DNA from: Bacteroidales bacterium
GTDB lineage: Bacteria > Bacteroidota > Bacteroidia > Bacteroidales > JAADGE01
Direction: 5' to 3'
DNA: 6,698 nucleotides
Assembly (NCBI GenBank): GCA_029934265.1
Contig: JAOZMN010000134.1
Coordinates: 1-6,698 of the forward strand
A model generated the notes under the pieces. The model was given only the letters and a program-made list of their open reading frames with translations. It ran no database searches and was not told the origin of the DNA. This document shows positions 5,855-6,698 of this stretch, one piece after another. The position numbers and the translations under genes are program-made. Within the stretch, counting starts at the first letter, position 1, and every line of letters begins with the position of its first letter.

Positions 5855-6698
5855 ATGAAAATCTGTTTTGTAATACCTCGAGCATACTATCTTTTTAATC
5901 CTGAAATTAAAAACGTTTCCGACAAAGTAGGAGGAGCACAAAAACAGGCTTATTTATTGAGTGTTGAACTTGCAAAAAATAAAAACTTTCAAGTACATTT
6001 TTCTGTTGCCGATTTCGGGCAGCAAGAAACAGAAAAACAGAAAAATATTACAGTTTGGAATTCATTTAATTTTAATGATTTTATACCAAAAAGAATTTTT
6101 AAATTATTTAAAACTTTACGAAAAATAAATGCCGATATTTATATTTTCAGAGCAGCAGATGCGGGCGTGGCACTTTCAGTATTTTATTTAAAAATATTTT
6201 TGAAGAAAAAAATATTTTATATGCTTGCTCATAATACCGAAACTAATTTCAAAGATTTAAAAAAAATGTCAGGTTTATCTACCGCACTTACAATGCCGTT
6301 TGTATATAAATTTGCAGATACAATAAGTGCTCAATCCCAAGAGCAATTCGAGTTATTTGAGCAAGGCAGAAAAAGGAAGCCCGATGCAATAATTAAAAAT
6401 ATAATCGAACTTTCGGAAACTATCGAAAAAAAAGAAAAGTTTATTCTTTGGGTCGGCAGATTAGACAAAATTAAGAAACCCGAACTTTATTTGGAACTTG
6501 CCAAGTCGTTTCCAAACGAAAAATTTGTAATGATAGCACCTGTTGTAAGAGATTTTGTAAATTACGGAAATAAAATAAAACAACAGTGTGTCGAAATTAA
6601 AAATCTTCAATATATAGATTTTGTAAAACCAAATGAAATTTTAGAATTTTATAAAAATACAAAAATTTATCTTCTTACTTCAGAAACAGAGGGCTTTT
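5855..6698 (+). CDS. Second GT4-family glycosyltransferase (3' end beyond the window)
   Basis: The frame is open from ATG 5855 to the window edge (281 codons), with no stop, so the gene is cut by the window rather than broken. It starts MKICFVIPRAYYL, a first Rossmann strand, followed by a glycine loop VGGAQKQAYLLS (25-36). AHNTE (125-129) and AQSQEQFE (159-166) are typical of the N-domain's end. IKNIIE (180-185) takes the place of the usual IPNGVD linker, and its Pro and Gly are absent. The donor-binding domain starts at 196 with FILWVGRLDKIKKPELYLEL (R202 and K207 or K208 as diphosphate contacts). The final visible residues, TSETEGF (275-281), are the start of the EX7E motif; the second Glu lies outside. 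Families of this type are usually 350-400 residues, so about a quarter is missing. There is no signal peptide or membrane span. It is probably another cytoplasmic sugar-adding enzyme of the same glycan locus; donor unknown. I saw no convincing promoter of its own. Confidence 0.88.
   Translation, partial: MKICFVIPRAYYLFNPEIKNVSDKVGGAQKQAYLLSVELAKNKNFQVHFSVADFGQQETEKQKNITVWNSFNFNDFIPKRIFKLFKTLRKINADIYIFRAADAGVALSVFYLKIFLKKKIFYMLAHNTETNFKDLKKMSGLSTALTMPFVYKFADTISAQSQEQFELFEQGRKRKPDAIIKNIIELSETIEKKEKFILWVGRLDKIKKPELYLELAKSFPNEKFVMIAPVVRDFVNYGNKIKQQCVEIKNLQYIDFVKPNEILEFYKNTKIYLLTSETEGF

Noticed and set aside
1..6698. CRISPR array, tRNA or rRNA gene, insertion sequence, toxin-antitoxin or defence genes
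   Set aside because: No regularly spaced repeats, no cloverleaf-like segment and no transposase or nuclease motifs; all open frames of substance are the regulator and glycosyltransferases.

Overview
The window is a low-GC (roughly 30% by eye), entirely plus-strand stretch of what looks like a Bacteroidota chromosome. Three things suggest this. No gene has a Shine-Dalgarno sequence. The best promoter matches the Bacteroidota consensus (TTTG, about 19 nt, TAnnTTTG). The first gene has the TPR / membrane segment / AraC-HTH architecture common in that phylum. The host is an inference; no rRNA or marker gene is present.

Layout. Positions 1-922 hold the C-terminal part of a membrane-anchored AraC-type regulator whose TPR coding continues upstream in frame until a stop at 32-34, so its 5' end looks interrupted. 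Positions 944-1882 encode a GT2 polyprenyl-phosphate glycosyltransferase of the GtrB/DPM1 type. It overlaps by 4 nt (ATGA) a GT4 glycosyltransferase at 1879-3042. A 96-nt gap (3043-3138) carries a Bacteroidota-type promoter and a 17-nt palindrome. Positions 3139-5724 encode an 861-residue multi-spanning GT-C (GT39/ArnT-like) glycosyltransferase with an extra C-terminal LamG/concanavalin-like domain. The next gap (5725-5854) carries an 82-nt nested inverted repeat. A second GT4 glycosyltransferase starts at 5855 and runs off the window end.

How the genes fit together. This is part of a surface-glycan or glycoprotein-glycosylation locus. The GT2 enzyme probably charges undecaprenyl phosphate with a sugar. 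The GT-C enzyme probably uses such a lipid-linked sugar on the periplasmic face, and its LamG domain may hold the glycan or protein acceptor. The two GT4 enzymes would add sugars from nucleotide-sugar donors in the cytoplasm. The AraC-type protein may be a local regulator, or only a neighbour.

The most unusual items are the GT-C-LamG fusion, the palindrome over the promoter's -33 element, a 14-bp perfect inverted repeat inside the GT-C gene, and the interrupted regulator. I see no clearly new defence or mobile system.
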